Assembly: GCF_030811835.1 (NCBI RefSeq)
Contig: NZ_JAUSRO010000003.1
Coordinates: 248,001 to 312,000, forward strand
Direction of reading: 5' to 3'
Length of the DNA: 64,000 nucleotides
From: Variovorax ginsengisoli
GTDB taxonomy: Bacteria > Pseudomonadota > Gammaproteobacteria > Burkholderiales > Burkholderiaceae_C
Of the stretch, positions 30,633-40,032 are shown piece after piece; the stretch's first letter is position 1; every line of letters begins with the position of its first letter. The notes beneath the pieces are model-generated. The model was given only the letters and a program-made list of their open reading frames with translations, searched no databases and was not told the DNA's origin. A program made the position numbers and the translations under genes.

Positions 30633-32048
30633 ATGACCCAGACCTCCCCACAGAAAACGGCCAGCGACGGTCTGCCGTCGCCGCAACGCCAGCGCGCGAT
30701 GCTGGTCATCATCCTGGGCATCGCCGTGGCGGTGCTCGACGGGACGATCGTGAACCTGGCGCTGCCCGGCATCGCACGCGAGCTGCACGCCAGCGCGGCG
30801 CAGTCGATCTGGGTGGTCAATGCCTATCAGCTTGCAGTCCTGGTGATGCTGCTGCCGCTGGCGTCGCTGGGGGATCTCGTGGGCTTTCGGCGCATCTACC
30901 TGGCCGGCGTGGCACTTTTCTCCGTGGCATCTCTGGGTGCTACTTTTGCGCATTCGCTGGAGACCTTGATCGTGGCGCGCGCACTCCAGGGGTTGGGCGC
31001 GGCCGGCATCATGAGCGTGAATGCCGCGCTGGTGCGGCTCATCTTTCCTTCGGCGCAGCTCGGCCGCGGGATGGCGATCAATTCGTTGGTCGTGGCCACG
31101 GCGTCGGTGGCAGGGCCGTCGGTGGCCGCGGCCATCCTGTCGGTGGCGTCCTGGCCCTGGCTCTTCGCGCTCAACGTGCCGCTGGGCGTGCTGGTGCTGT
31201 CGTTGGGATGGCGCGCATTGCCCTTCAATACGGCGGCGCCGGCCAGGGGCTCGCGTTTCTCACTGCTGGACGTGGCATTGAACATCGCCATGTTCGCGCT
31301 GATCTTCGTGGGGGCCGACCGGCTCGGCGTGCGCAGCGACTCCGGGCAGGGCGGGGGCTGGTCGGCCTGGCTGACGCTGCTGGCCGGTCTCGCGGTGGGT
31401 GCTTTCTACCTGCGGCGACAGACGCGGCTGAGTCTGCCGCTGTTTCCGGTCGATTTGCTGCGCATCCCGGTCTTTGCGCTGTCGATGGGCACGTCGGTGG
31501 CGGCTTTCTGCGCGCAGATGCTGTCGTACATCGCCTTGCCCTTCCTTCTGCTGGATGTCTACGGCCGCACGCACATCCAGGCCGGCCTGTTGATCACCGC
31601 CTGGCCATTGGCCATCGTGGTGTTCGCCCCGATCGCGGGGCGGTTGATCGGCCGTTACCCCGACGGCCTGCTGGGCGGCATCGGGCTCGGGTTGCTCGCG
31701 GCGGGCCTGGCGCTGCTGGCAGCCTTGCCCGCCGAGCCGTCGAACCTGGACATCGTCTGGCGCATGGCGCTGTGCGGCGCGGGTTTCGGTCTGTTCCAGT
31801 CGCCGAACAACCACACCATCGTCAGCGCACCGCCTGCGCACCGCAGTGGGGCGGCCAGCGGCATGCTGGGCACGGCGCGGCTGACGGGCCAGACGATTGG
31901 GGCCGTGCTGCTGGCCGGCATTTTCAGCGTCTGGAGTCCGCACCACGGACGTGGGCCGGTGATTGCGCTGGTGCTTGCGTCGATTTGTGCCGCGGTCGCA
32001 GGGGTCTTCAGCAGCCTTCGTCTACGAACGCCGGTGCCGAGCCATTAA
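30633..32048 (+). CDS. MFS transporter, DHA2/EmrB-QacA type
   Basis: A 471-residue exporter with about fourteen hydrophobic helices. The motif LDGTIVNLALPGIARELH in helix 1 marks the DHA2 group. ATG 30633 was chosen because it begins five bases after the preceding MFS stop and lacks only a weak RBS; the open frame upstream overlaps that gene. No membrane-fusion partner (EmrA type) is beside it, so it probably acts as a single-component pump. Confidence 0.9.
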   Translation: MTQTSPQKTASDGLPSPQRQRAMLVIILGIAVAVLDGTIVNLALPGIARELHASAAQSIWVVNAYQLAVLVMLLPLASLGDLVGFRRIYLAGVALFSVASLGATFAHSLETLIVARALQGLGAAGIMSVNAALVRLIFPSAQLGRGMAINSLVVATASVAGPSVAAAILSVASWPWLFALNVPLGVLVLSLGWRALPFNTAAPARGSRFSLLDVALNIAMFALIFVGADRLGVRSDSGQGGGWSAWLTLLAGLAVGAFYLRRQTRLSLPLFPVDLLRIPVFALSMGTSVAAFCAQMLSYIALPFLLLDVYGRTHIQAGLLITAWPLAIVVFAPIAGRLIGRYPDGLLGGIGLGLLAAGLALLAALPAEPSNLDIVWRMALCGAGFGLFQSPNNHTIVSAPPAHRSGAASGMLGTARLTGQTIGAVLLAGIFSVWSPHHGRGPVIALVLASICAAVAGVFSSLRLRTPVPSH

Positions 32049-32073
32049 GCTGCGGGTCTTTCCTACTTGTTCA

Positions 32074-32721
32074 ATGACTGAAGTTCCTGAAGCGATCGTC
32101 TGCGAAGGCTGCGATGCGGTGTACCACCGCACGCCGTTGCGCGAGCGCGAAGTGGCGCGCTGTCCGCGCTGCGGGACCGAACTCGACCGGCATCCGGGCG
32201 CACAGCGCCGCCGCATTCTGCCGCTGGCGCTGGCCAGCCTGATCATGTTCGCTATCGCCAACCTGTTTCCGATCGTGGAGATCGAGTTGCGCGGCCTGCA
32301 CAGCCGCACGACGTTGATGGGGGCGGTGGTCGCCCTGAGCAATGAGGGGCGTGCGCTGGTGGCGCTGCTGGTGCTGGCAACCACCATCCTGTTTCCGCTG
32401 CTGCAATTGCTTATTTTGGTGTGGCTGCTGGTGCCACTGTCGCAGCGGCGCTTGCCACGCGGCTTTTCATGGCTGGTGCGGATCATGCAGTCGCTGCGCC
32501 CCTGGGGGATGATCGAGGTGTTCCTGCTCGGCGTGCTGGTCGCGCTGGTCAAGCTGTCGAGCCTCGCCACGGTGCTGCCGGGACCGGCGCTGTGGGCCTT
32601 CATGGCGCTCACGGTGCTGCTCACGGCGGTGCTGGCCTTCGACCCACGTGGTTTCTGGGACATGGCCACCGAAGCCGACCCGCAGGCCGTGTCTGTGCCC
32701 GCACCGGGGGAGGCCGTCTGA
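32074..32721 (+). CDS. pqiA: PqiA domain protein, first half-subunit
   Basis: Inner-membrane component of the Pqi lipid-transport system. In E. coli PqiA is one protein with two homologous modules; here this 215-residue gene holds one module. It starts with a zinc-ribbon-like CEGC...CPRC pair (about residues 9-35), then four hydrophobic helices. Its TGA overlaps the ATG of the second module gene by one base, implying coupled translation and a heteromer replacing the fused protein. Confidence 0.88.
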   Translation: MTEVPEAIVCEGCDAVYHRTPLREREVARCPRCGTELDRHPGAQRRRILPLALASLIMFAIANLFPIVEIELRGLHSRTTLMGAVVALSNEGRALVALLVLATTILFPLLQLLILVWLLVPLSQRRLPRGFSWLVRIMQSLRPWGMIEVFLLGVLVALVKLSSLATVLPGPALWAFMALTVLLTAVLAFDPRGFWDMATEADPQAVSVPAPGEAV

Positions 32722-33461
32722 TGGGTTTCCTGCCGATCGCGCACCTGCCCCGTGTGCCACGCATCCCTGACGACCTGGTGAGTGCGCAGGACGAGGACGC
32801 GGCCGTCGTCACGGCCGCCGCGTCGGGACTCAGGCCCTGCAGGCACTGCGGCACCGTCTGGCGGGACGCGCACGAGGGCGAGGCCTGCGGCCTGTGCGGC
32901 ACCACCTTGCGCGAGCGCAAGCCCGACAGCCTGAACCGCACCTGGGCGTTCCTGATCGCGGCCTGTGTGATGTACGTGCCAGCGAACCTGCTGCCTGTGA
33001 TGATCACGCGCTCGCTGTTCGGCGTGCAGAACGACACCATCCTCAGCGGGGTGATCTATTTCTGGATCACCGGCGCCTACGGGTTGGCAGCCATCGTCTT
33101 CGTGGCGAGCTTCCTGGTGCCCCTGTTCAAGTTGGCCGCGTTGTTCATTCTGGTGGTGTCGGCGCAGCGCGGCAGCACTTGGCGGCGCGCCGAGCGCGCC
33201 CGGCTCTACCATGTGATCGAGGTGATCGGTCGCTGGTCGATGCTCGACGTGTTCGTGGTCTCGGTGCTCGCCGGCCTCGTGCGCATTCAGGGCTTTGCAG
33301 AAATCACGGCCGGTGTCGGCATTGCGGCCTTCGGTGCCGTGGTGGTGCTCACGATGCTGGCCTCTCTGAGCTTCGATCCGAAGCTCACCTGGGACACCAG
33401 GCCGGTGGGGCCGACCGCGCCCGGACGGCATCACACAGAGGTAGACAACGCGCATGAGTGA
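32721..33461 (+). CDS. pqiA: PqiA domain protein, second half-subunit
   Basis: The second PqiA module as a separate 246-residue protein. A CRHC...CGLC zinc-ribbon lies near residues 39-60 and is followed by four membrane segments (VPANLLPVMITRSLFG is a family block). The N-terminal 35 residues are extra. It overlaps the upstream module by one base and the pqiB start by eight bases. Both modules keep their metal-ligand cysteines, so neither looks degenerate. Confidence 0.88.
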   Translation: MGFLPIAHLPRVPRIPDDLVSAQDEDAAVVTAAASGLRPCRHCGTVWRDAHEGEACGLCGTTLRERKPDSLNRTWAFLIAACVMYVPANLLPVMITRSLFGVQNDTILSGVIYFWITGAYGLAAIVFVASFLVPLFKLAALFILVVSAQRGSTWRRAERARLYHVIEVIGRWSMLDVFVVSVLAGLVRIQGFAEITAGVGIAAFGAVVVLTMLASLSFDPKLTWDTRPVGPTAPGRHHTEVDNAHE

Positions 33462-35097
33462 CGAAAAAATTCCGCAGCCCCACCCGGTTGCGCCGCCGGC
33501 CCTGGGCGAGGCGCGCGTGGTCAGGCGCCGCGACTGGATGCCTTCGCTGATCTGGCTGATTCCGTTGCTGGCTGCGCTGGTCGGCATCACGCTGGTCGCC
33601 AAGATCCTGATCGATCGCGGCCCCGAGGTCGAACTCAGCTTCAAGACGGCCGAAGGCCTGGAGGCCGGCAAGACGGCGGTCCGCTACAAGGATGTGCAGA
33701 TCGGCGTGGTGCAGAGCCTGCGCCTGGCCAAGGACCGTTCGCACGTGCGCGTGGTGCTGCAGCTCAACAAGGACGCCGATGCATTCACGGCCGAAGACAC
33801 GCGCTTCTGGGTGGTGCGGCCACGCTTGGATACCTCCGGCATTTCGGGCTTGAACACGTTGCTGTCGGGCGCGTACATCGGTGCGGACGCGGGCGTGTCC
33901 AAGGAAAGCGCCCGCGAGTTCACCGGCCTGGAGACACCTCCGATCGTCACGCGCGATGCGTCGGGACGCCAGTTCCTGCTGCATGCCACCGACATCGGCT
34001 CGCTCGACGTAGGTTCGCCGGTGTATTTTCGCCGCATCAAGGTCGGCCAGGTCGCCGCCTATGAGCTCGACCCGGATGGCAGGGGTGTGACGCTGCGGAT
34101 CTTCGTGAACACGCCGTACGAGAAATTCGTCGGCGCGAACACGCGCTTCTGGCAGGCCAGCGGCCTGGACATGCAGCTCAGTGCGAGCGGCCTGACCCTG
34201 CGCACGCAGTCGCTTGCGACCATCCTGCTGGGCGGCATTGCCTTCGGTGCGCCCGACGACGCGAATGGCCCGGTTGCCATCGAGAACACGGCCTTCAAGC
34301 TGGCTGACGACGAATCGGGAGCCATGAAGGCGCCCGATGGCCCGGCAAAGACCGCCTTGCTTCACTTCAATCAGTCGCTGCGCGGGCTGTCGCCCGGTGC
34401 ACCGGTCGATTTCCGTGGGGTGGTGATCGGCGAGGTCAAATCGATCGGTGTAGAGTTCGACCGCGCGGCGCGCGAGTTCCGCATGCCTGTCCTGGTGCAG
34501 ATCTACCCCGATCGCCTGAGTCGCGGCGCCGATGCAGGCGTGCCTGTTTCGGATGCTACGCAGGAGCAGCGCCTGCGCTTCATGATCGACAAGGGCCTGC
34601 GTGCGCAGCTGCGCAACGGCAACCTGCTGACTGGCCAGCTCTACGTCGCGCTTGACTTCTTTCCGAAGGCGCCCCCGGCCAAAATCAACACTGCCGTGGA
34701 GCCGCTCGAGTTGCCGACCGTGGCCAACAGCCTCGACGAACTTCAGTCGCAGGTACAGGAGATTGCCACCAAGATCAACAAGGTGCCCTTCGAACAACTG
34801 GGCGCCGACATGCGCACGGCGCTGTCCACGCTTAACAAGACGCTCACCAGCGCCGAGCAACTGACCAAGACGCTCAACAACGACGTGTCGCCGGAGATCA
34901 CCGCCGCCATGAAGGACGCGCGCAAGACCATCAACAGCGCCGAGCGGACGCTGGCGCAGGATTCACCCCTGCAGCAGGACATGCGCCAGACGCTGCAGGA
35001 GCTCACCCGCGCGGCAGGCTCCGTGCGCGTGCTGACCGACTACCTCGAACGCCACCCCGAGTCGCTGCTGCGCGGCAAACCGGACGACAAAAAATGA
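33454..35097 (+). CDS. pqiB: MCE-domain protein PqiB
   Basis: This periplasm-spanning protein, anchored by one N-terminal helix (about residues 28-50), should form a hexameric tube carrying lipid between the membranes. The 547 residues contain three MCE/MlaD domains (about 53-150, 165-225 and 295-405), the middle one short, followed by a long helical C-terminus (about 425-540) typical of PqiB's coiled-coil needle. It overlaps the preceding gene by eight bases and pqiC by four bases. Confidence 0.92.
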   Translation: MSDEKIPQPHPVAPPALGEARVVRRRDWMPSLIWLIPLLAALVGITLVAKILIDRGPEVELSFKTAEGLEAGKTAVRYKDVQIGVVQSLRLAKDRSHVRVVLQLNKDADAFTAEDTRFWVVRPRLDTSGISGLNTLLSGAYIGADAGVSKESAREFTGLETPPIVTRDASGRQFLLHATDIGSLDVGSPVYFRRIKVGQVAAYELDPDGRGVTLRIFVNTPYEKFVGANTRFWQASGLDMQLSASGLTLRTQSLATILLGGIAFGAPDDANGPVAIENTAFKLADDESGAMKAPDGPAKTALLHFNQSLRGLSPGAPVDFRGVVIGEVKSIGVEFDRAAREFRMPVLVQIYPDRLSRGADAGVPVSDATQEQRLRFMIDKGLRAQLRNGNLLTGQLYVALDFFPKAPPAKINTAVEPLELPTVANSLDELQSQVQEIATKINKVPFEQLGADMRTALSTLNKTLTSAEQLTKTLNNDVSPEITAAMKDARKTINSAERTLAQDSPLQQDMRQTLQELTRAAGSVRVLTDYLERHPESLLRGKPDDKK

Positions 35098-35795
35098 AGC
35101 CAGTGCATCTTGCTGCGTCCGCAGACGCCTCCGTGTCCCTGAGTGCGCCTTTGCGTGCCGTGTTCTCCGCGCCGCGCGGCACGGCGCTTGCGCTGATGCT
35201 GACCTGTGCCGGGCTGATTGCAGGCTGTGCAAGCTCGCCCGATCGCTATTACACGCTGGCCGCTCCTGGCACGACCGCACCGCAGAACGCTTCGAACGAC
35301 GCTGCCGCCGCCGCTCCCATGTTCATCGAGCTGGCTCCCGTTGCCATGCCCGAGCGGCTCGCGCGCCCGCAGATGCTGGTCCGCAAGGCGACGCCCGGCG
35401 CCCAGGTCGAACTGCTCGAACAGCACCGCTGGTCGTCTTCATTCGAAAACGAATTGCGCGATGCGCTGGCCAGCGGCGTTGCCGCGCAATTGGGCGCCAT
35501 CGACGTGACCAAAGGCGGGCGCCAGCCGAGCACGCCAGCCTGGCGCATCGCCGTGCAGGTGCGTCAGTTCGATGCCGTGGAGGACACGCGCGTCGACGCC
35601 GCGTTCAGCTGGACCGTGCGGCGCTCCGACGCCGACCTGAGCGCGAGTTGCCAGTGGTCGACCACCGAGCCGGTCGGCAGCGGCATCGAGGCGCTGGCCC
35701 AGGGCGCGCAACGCGTGACGGCACGCGCCGCCGACGCCATCGCGCGGCATGTGCGCGCGTTGCAGGCGAACCCCGGAGCCGCCTGCACGCGCTGA
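35094..35795 (+). CDS. pqiC: Outer-membrane lipoprotein PqiC (ABC_trans_aux)
   Basis: The 233-residue protein has a long leader and a lipobox LIAGC with Cys45, followed by ASSPDRYYTL, the signature start of PqiC/YmbA lipoproteins. It is expected to dock the PqiB tube to the outer membrane. The leader is unusually long; a later start inside the leader would give a shorter signal peptide, but the ATG at 35094 overlaps the pqiB stop (ATGA) and is kept. It ends the operon and converges with the MATE gene. Confidence 0.85.
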   Translation: MKPVHLAASADASVSLSAPLRAVFSAPRGTALALMLTCAGLIAGCASSPDRYYTLAAPGTTAPQNASNDAAAAAPMFIELAPVAMPERLARPQMLVRKATPGAQVELLEQHRWSSSFENELRDALASGVAAQLGAIDVTKGGRQPSTPAWRIAVQVRQFDAVEDTRVDAAFSWTVRRSDADLSASCQWSTTEPVGSGIEALAQGAQRVTARAADAIARHVRALQANPGAACTR

Positions 35796-35815
35796 GGGCG
35801 CGAGCCGGCCCGGCC

Positions 35816-37198
35816 TCAGATCAGCCGCCGGATGGCCTTCTTGCGCCAGACCAGGCGGTAGTAGGCGGTCTGTAGCGCCAGCATGGCGATGAAGGCGACC
35901 GGGTAAGCCACCCACACGCCGTTGATGCCGATGCGCTGGCTCATGAACCAGGCCACCGGCACCTCGATGAGCGCGATGCAGATGATCGAGATGGCGGTGG
36001 GCATCAGCACCGAGCCGCTCGCACGCATGATCCCGGACAACACCGCGGCCATGCCGAAGATCACGCTGCTCCACAGCATGATGTGCAGCAGGGTCTGCGC
36101 CAGCTCGATCACCGGCTCGCTCGTGATGAAAAAGCCCATCAGGCGACGCGAGAACAGGTAGCCCAGCACCACCAGCCCGCCGGTCAGCACAAGGTTCATC
36201 AGCAGGCCGGTGCGTGCGATGGCGCCCAGCTTGTCGGCGCGGCCGGCGCCAATGGCCTGCGCACCGAGGATCGACGCGGTAATGGCAATCGAGATCGCCG
36301 GGAACTGCACGTACGCCACCACCTGGTTGACCGCGCCGTAGGCCGCCGTGGCATCGGAGCCGTAGCCGTTGACCAGGGAGAGCAGGGCGATTTCGGCCAG
36401 CGAGATGACGATCATCTGCACGCCGGTCGGCACGCCGACCTTGAGCACCATCTTCAGGATTTTGGGGTCGACACGCATGTGGCGTGCAAAGTCGGCATCG
36501 GGCGCGAGTGGACTCTTGCGCGCGCGAAGCCGGAACGCCAGCCACGTGGTGGCCACCACGAACGACACCACCGTGGCCGCGGCCCCGCTGGCCACGCCCA
36601 ACATCGGCAGGCCACCCCAGCCGCGGATCAGCGCCGGGGTCAGCACGAGGCCGATGCCGGTCGAAATGGCCAGCGTGAACAGCGGCGTGACCGTATCGCC
36701 GACACCGCGCAGCATGGCGGTCGACAGCAGGAACACAAAGAGTCCTGGCATCGCGATCAGGATGATGCGCGCATAGCGCGTGGCGTCCGCCAGGATGTCG
36801 GGGGGCGTTCCGAGCGCGGCCAGCATGCGCTCGGTAAAAAAGCCGCCGAACAAGGCCACCAGCAGCCCGAAGGCGATGCCCACCGACAGCGTGGTGCCCG
36901 CCACCGCCTTGACCTTGGCCGTGTCGCGTGCGCCCCAGGCCTGGCCGATCAGCACCGAGGCGCCGGCACCCAGTCCGATCATGAACGCAATGAAGAAAAA
37001 CATCACCGGAAAGAAGCTCGACACCGCGGCAAGCGCGCCCACGCCGAGCATCTGGCCGACGTAAACGTTGTTGAGCGTGCCCGACAGCGACTGAAGGATG
37101 TTGCTCAACAGCATCGGTCCCAGGAAGAAAGCGAATGTCTTCCAGAGCGGATGGGTGTCGAGCGGTGCGGCGGGACGTGAAATTTCGTTGGGGGTCAT
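35816..37198 (-). CDS. MATE family efflux transporter
   Basis: A 460-residue cation-coupled multidrug/toxin exporter with twelve hydrophobic helices in two homologous halves. PMLLSNILQSLSGTLNNVYVG in helix 1 and the GIGLVLTPALIRGWGGLPMLG region at mid-protein are typical of the DinF/NorM-type MatE domains. The ATG at 37198 is the only plausible start near the first helix. It is divergent from pgaA across a 182-base gap. Confidence 0.92.
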   Translation of the reverse strand: MTPNEISRPAAPLDTHPLWKTFAFFLGPMLLSNILQSLSGTLNNVYVGQMLGVGALAAVSSFFPVMFFFIAFMIGLGAGASVLIGQAWGARDTAKVKAVAGTTLSVGIAFGLLVALFGGFFTERMLAALGTPPDILADATRYARIILIAMPGLFVFLLSTAMLRGVGDTVTPLFTLAISTGIGLVLTPALIRGWGGLPMLGVASGAAATVVSFVVATTWLAFRLRARKSPLAPDADFARHMRVDPKILKMVLKVGVPTGVQMIVISLAEIALLSLVNGYGSDATAAYGAVNQVVAYVQFPAISIAITASILGAQAIGAGRADKLGAIARTGLLMNLVLTGGLVVLGYLFSRRLMGFFITSEPVIELAQTLLHIMLWSSVIFGMAAVLSGIMRASGSVLMPTAISIICIALIEVPVAWFMSQRIGINGVWVAYPVAFIAMLALQTAYYRLVWRKKAIRRLI

Positions 37199-37256
37199 GG
37201 TGAGGGCGGCTGGCTGCCGTAGGGTCGGCGCATCCTACATGGGCGGCGGACTTCGC

Positions 37257-37365
37257 TTTGAGAACCATGTGCCAGCGTGTTGCGGCGGCGCAAATGACTA
37301 CACTAAAGTAGTCAAAACAACCTCAAGTTTCAATTAGTGCTTTCGTGTTAATCGCGGTTCTCAAA
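37257..37365. repeat. 10-bp inverted repeat spanning the pga leader
   Basis: TTTGAGAACC (37257-37266) is perfectly complementary to GGTTCTCAAA (37356-37365), 89 bases apart. The right arm ends 15 bases before the pgaA start, next to its RBS. It could form a leader RNA stem hiding the RBS if the transcript starts upstream, or serve as paired operators for DNA looping. Confidence 0.5.
37295..37314. promoter_or_regulatory. Inverted repeat TGACTAC-ACTAAA-GTAGTCA in the pgaA/MATE gap
   Basis: This perfect 7-bp inverted repeat around a 6-base AT-rich spacer lies between the arms of the larger repeat at 37257-37365. It looks like a dimeric regulator's operator controlling pga and possibly the divergent MATE gene. 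Confidence 0.5.
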
Positions 37366-37380
37366 TAAAGAGACATCGCA

Positions 37381-40032
37381 TTGAACGTTCACACTTCCGA
37401 CCGAATTGATTTCTTCCGCTCCGGAAAATCCTCCCCCCAGCCTTTGCAGCGACCGCCCGGCCCCCCGGGCATCCTTCGTCATGCCCTGACTGCGGCTGCG
37501 ATCGCTGCCAGCCTTGCCGGTGCCGCCCATGCGCAGCCGGCGGTGGTGGCGATCAATACACAGGCGAGCGAATCTCCCTACAGCCCGCAAGCGCACGACG
37601 CGCTCGTGACAGCGCAGCGAAGCGGCAGCGTCACGCCGCGCGCTGGCTTTGCGCAACTCGAGGCGTGGCGGCGCCAGTCCCTGGATGCCGCGGCACAACG
37701 CCGTGTCGCATCCGATGGCGTCGTGTGGGCGATGGCCGCAGGCCAGCCGGCCGACGCGGCCCGTTGGGCGCGGGAGGCTCCGCTCGAGGTGCTCGACGCT
37801 TATGCCTTCGAGCCGGCATTCCAGGCTGCACGCAGTGTCGCCGACCGGACGCTCGAGGGCGAAGCCGTACGGCTGATGCGTACGCGCCAGCCGCAAGCGT
37901 GGCGCCCGCGCATCTTCGAGGCCGTCTGGCAGACCGACCAGCAAGACTATGCGCAGGCCGAGGCCACGCTGGCGAGCCTGCGGGCGAGCTGGCCAAGCCC
38001 GACGACCGAGCAGCAGGTTGCATTGCTCGAAGCACGAGGCGCGCTCAACGAAGCCCGTGCCCGTCCACTCGATGCCCTGGCCGATTACAACGCGCTGCTG
38101 GCGATCGAGCCCCACCACCGTTATGCACGCCGCGCCGTGGCATTCATCCTGCAGAGCACGGGTGCCGAATCGGCCGCGCTGGCGCATGCGCAAGCTGCCG
38201 AGGCGGCCCAACCGGGTACTTTCTCTGCGCTGGAAATGGCCACCCTGCGACAGCAGGCGTTCGGCCAGCAGTTGCGCTGGGCCGTTGCCCATCGCGATGA
38301 ATCGACAGGATGGGGCGCCGAGCGCTTTGCGCTGCTCGATGCACTGCTGCCGCACTACGAACCCGAACGACAGGCCGCCATGGCGCAGGAAAGCGAAGCC
38401 CGCAGCGCCGGCGACGTGCCGGGCGCCACCGCCTGGCGCAATCTGGGCCTGCAGCTTCGCTACGATCGCATCGTGGCGCTGACCGCCCGCGCGCGCTACG
38501 CCGAAGCCACGGCCAGCTACGAGGCGCTGGCCGCCGAGGGTGTCGAGCCTCCTTACTACGTGCAGTCCGACGTGGCGGGCGCGTATCAGCAGCAACGGCG
38601 CTCCGACTTGGCCGTGCCCCTGTACGAGGCTGCGTTGCGCCGCGGCGCCGACCGTCTGCCGATGCCGAGCGATACCCACATCGGCCTGGTCTATGCCTAC
38701 ATGGACACAGCGCGCTTCGACGAAGCCCAAGCGCTGTTGAGCCGGATGGAGGAGGGCACGCCGCCCATGCTTCGGCTGTCGCCGCAAGGCGGGACACCCA
38801 ATCCGCAGTACACCGAAGTGCGCAATCTGCGCGCGCTGATGCAGCTGTATGCCGACCGTCCGGCGCAGGCGGAGCGCAGTGCGGGCATCCTGTCGGCGCT
38901 CGCACCGATGAACGCGGGCTTGCGCAGTGCCCAGGCAGAAACGGCAATGGCGCGCAGTCATCCTCAAGCAGCGCTCGCGCACTACGACGAACTGCTCACC
39001 GACCATCCGGACAACGTTTCCGTGCGTGCCGGCCATGCGGGCGCACTCTTCAATGCCGGCGAACTGAGCGAGGGCCGACGCGCCACCGACGCACTGGCCG
39101 CCGACGCGCCTGATGCCATCGCCGTGCGCAATGCCGTGCGCCTGCGGGACGCCACGCTCGCGCCGCGCCTGGAGATCGATGCCGAAGCAGGTCGCGATGG
39201 CGGCGCTCTGGCCAACCGTGAATGGCGCACCGACACGCGCCTGATTTCGCCCTGGTTCGGCGACGACACCTGGCGCCTCTTCTATCACCAGATCCTCGCC
39301 CACGCGGACACCGACCAGGGCAATGTCACCCTGGCGCGGGCGGGCATCGGCGCCGAATACCTCAAGGGCCGTTGGAACTTCACCGGCGAGCTGCATCAGT
39401 CCAACGACGGCCCCTACCGCACGGGTGTTGCACTCGGGCTGCGCTACCGTGCCAGCGACCAATGGCGCCTGTCCGCCGAGGTTGACACGAACAGCCCCGA
39501 CACGCCGTGGAAAGCGCGCAACGCAGGCATCGGCGCGCATGCGACGGCGCTGGGCGCGACCTACGTTGTCAACGAGTCGCGCAGCTTCGACGCGACTGCG
39601 CAGCGCATGGACTTCAGCGACGGCAACACGCGCGACGCGTTCGGGCTGGATTGGCGCGAGCGCTGGATCAGCGGGCCGCGGTTTCAGTTCGAGACCACGC
39701 TCGGCGGCGAAACCGCCCGCTACGACCGCCAGGACACGCCTTACTTCAGCCCGGCGCGCGAAAGCGCCGTGGAGTTGGGCGCGCGCGCCCGCTACCTGAC
39801 ATGGAAGCGCGACGACCGCAGTTTTGCGCAGGTGGTGGAGGCCAGCACCGGCCGCTACCGGCAGGAGGGGTTCGGCAGCGGACCGACCTGGTCGCTGCGC
39901 TACGCCCACGAGTGGAGCTTCGGCCCAACCATGCAGCTGCGTTACGGCCTGGGTGTGTCCAGCCATCCCTACGACGGCGTCAGGGAGCGAAGGCCCTTCG
40001 TCTTCCTGAATCTTTCGGTGCCATTGCAATGA
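37381..40032 (+). CDS. pgaA: Poly-beta-1,6-GlcNAc export porin PgaA
   Basis: This outer-membrane exporter of the PNAG biofilm polysaccharide has 883 residues: a signal peptide within about residues 30-55 (ending AHAQ), a TPR-rich periplasmic half (about 60-560) and a C-terminal 16-strand-type barrel (about 590-883). The only start that includes the signal peptide is a TTG at 37381, preceded by AAAGAGACATCGCA. No ATG exists before residue 100, so TTG initiation is well supported. The stop overlaps the pgaB ATG. The N-terminal 30 residues before the hydrophobic segment are longer than usual. Confidence 0.9.
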   Translation: MNVHTSDRIDFFRSGKSSPQPLQRPPGPPGILRHALTAAAIAASLAGAAHAQPAVVAINTQASESPYSPQAHDALVTAQRSGSVTPRAGFAQLEAWRRQSLDAAAQRRVASDGVVWAMAAGQPADAARWAREAPLEVLDAYAFEPAFQAARSVADRTLEGEAVRLMRTRQPQAWRPRIFEAVWQTDQQDYAQAEATLASLRASWPSPTTEQQVALLEARGALNEARARPLDALADYNALLAIEPHHRYARRAVAFILQSTGAESAALAHAQAAEAAQPGTFSALEMATLRQQAFGQQLRWAVAHRDESTGWGAERFALLDALLPHYEPERQAAMAQESEARSAGDVPGATAWRNLGLQLRYDRIVALTARARYAEATASYEALAAEGVEPPYYVQSDVAGAYQQQRRSDLAVPLYEAALRRGADRLPMPSDTHIGLVYAYMDTARFDEAQALLSRMEEGTPPMLRLSPQGGTPNPQYTEVRNLRALMQLYADRPAQAERSAGILSALAPMNAGLRSAQAETAMARSHPQAALAHYDELLTDHPDNVSVRAGHAGALFNAGELSEGRRATDALAADAPDAIAVRNAVRLRDATLAPRLEIDAEAGRDGGALANREWRTDTRLISPWFGDDTWRLFYHQILAHADTDQGNVTLARAGIGAEYLKGRWNFTGELHQSNDGPYRTGVALGLRYRASDQWRLSAEVDTNSPDTPWKARNAGIGAHATALGATYVVNESRSFDATAQRMDFSDGNTRDAFGLDWRERWISGPRFQFETTLGGETARYDRQDTPYFSPARESAVELGARARYLTWKRDDRSFAQVVEASTGRYRQEGFGSGPTWSLRYAHEWSFGPTMQLRYGLGVSSHPYDGVRERRPFVFLNLSVPLQ

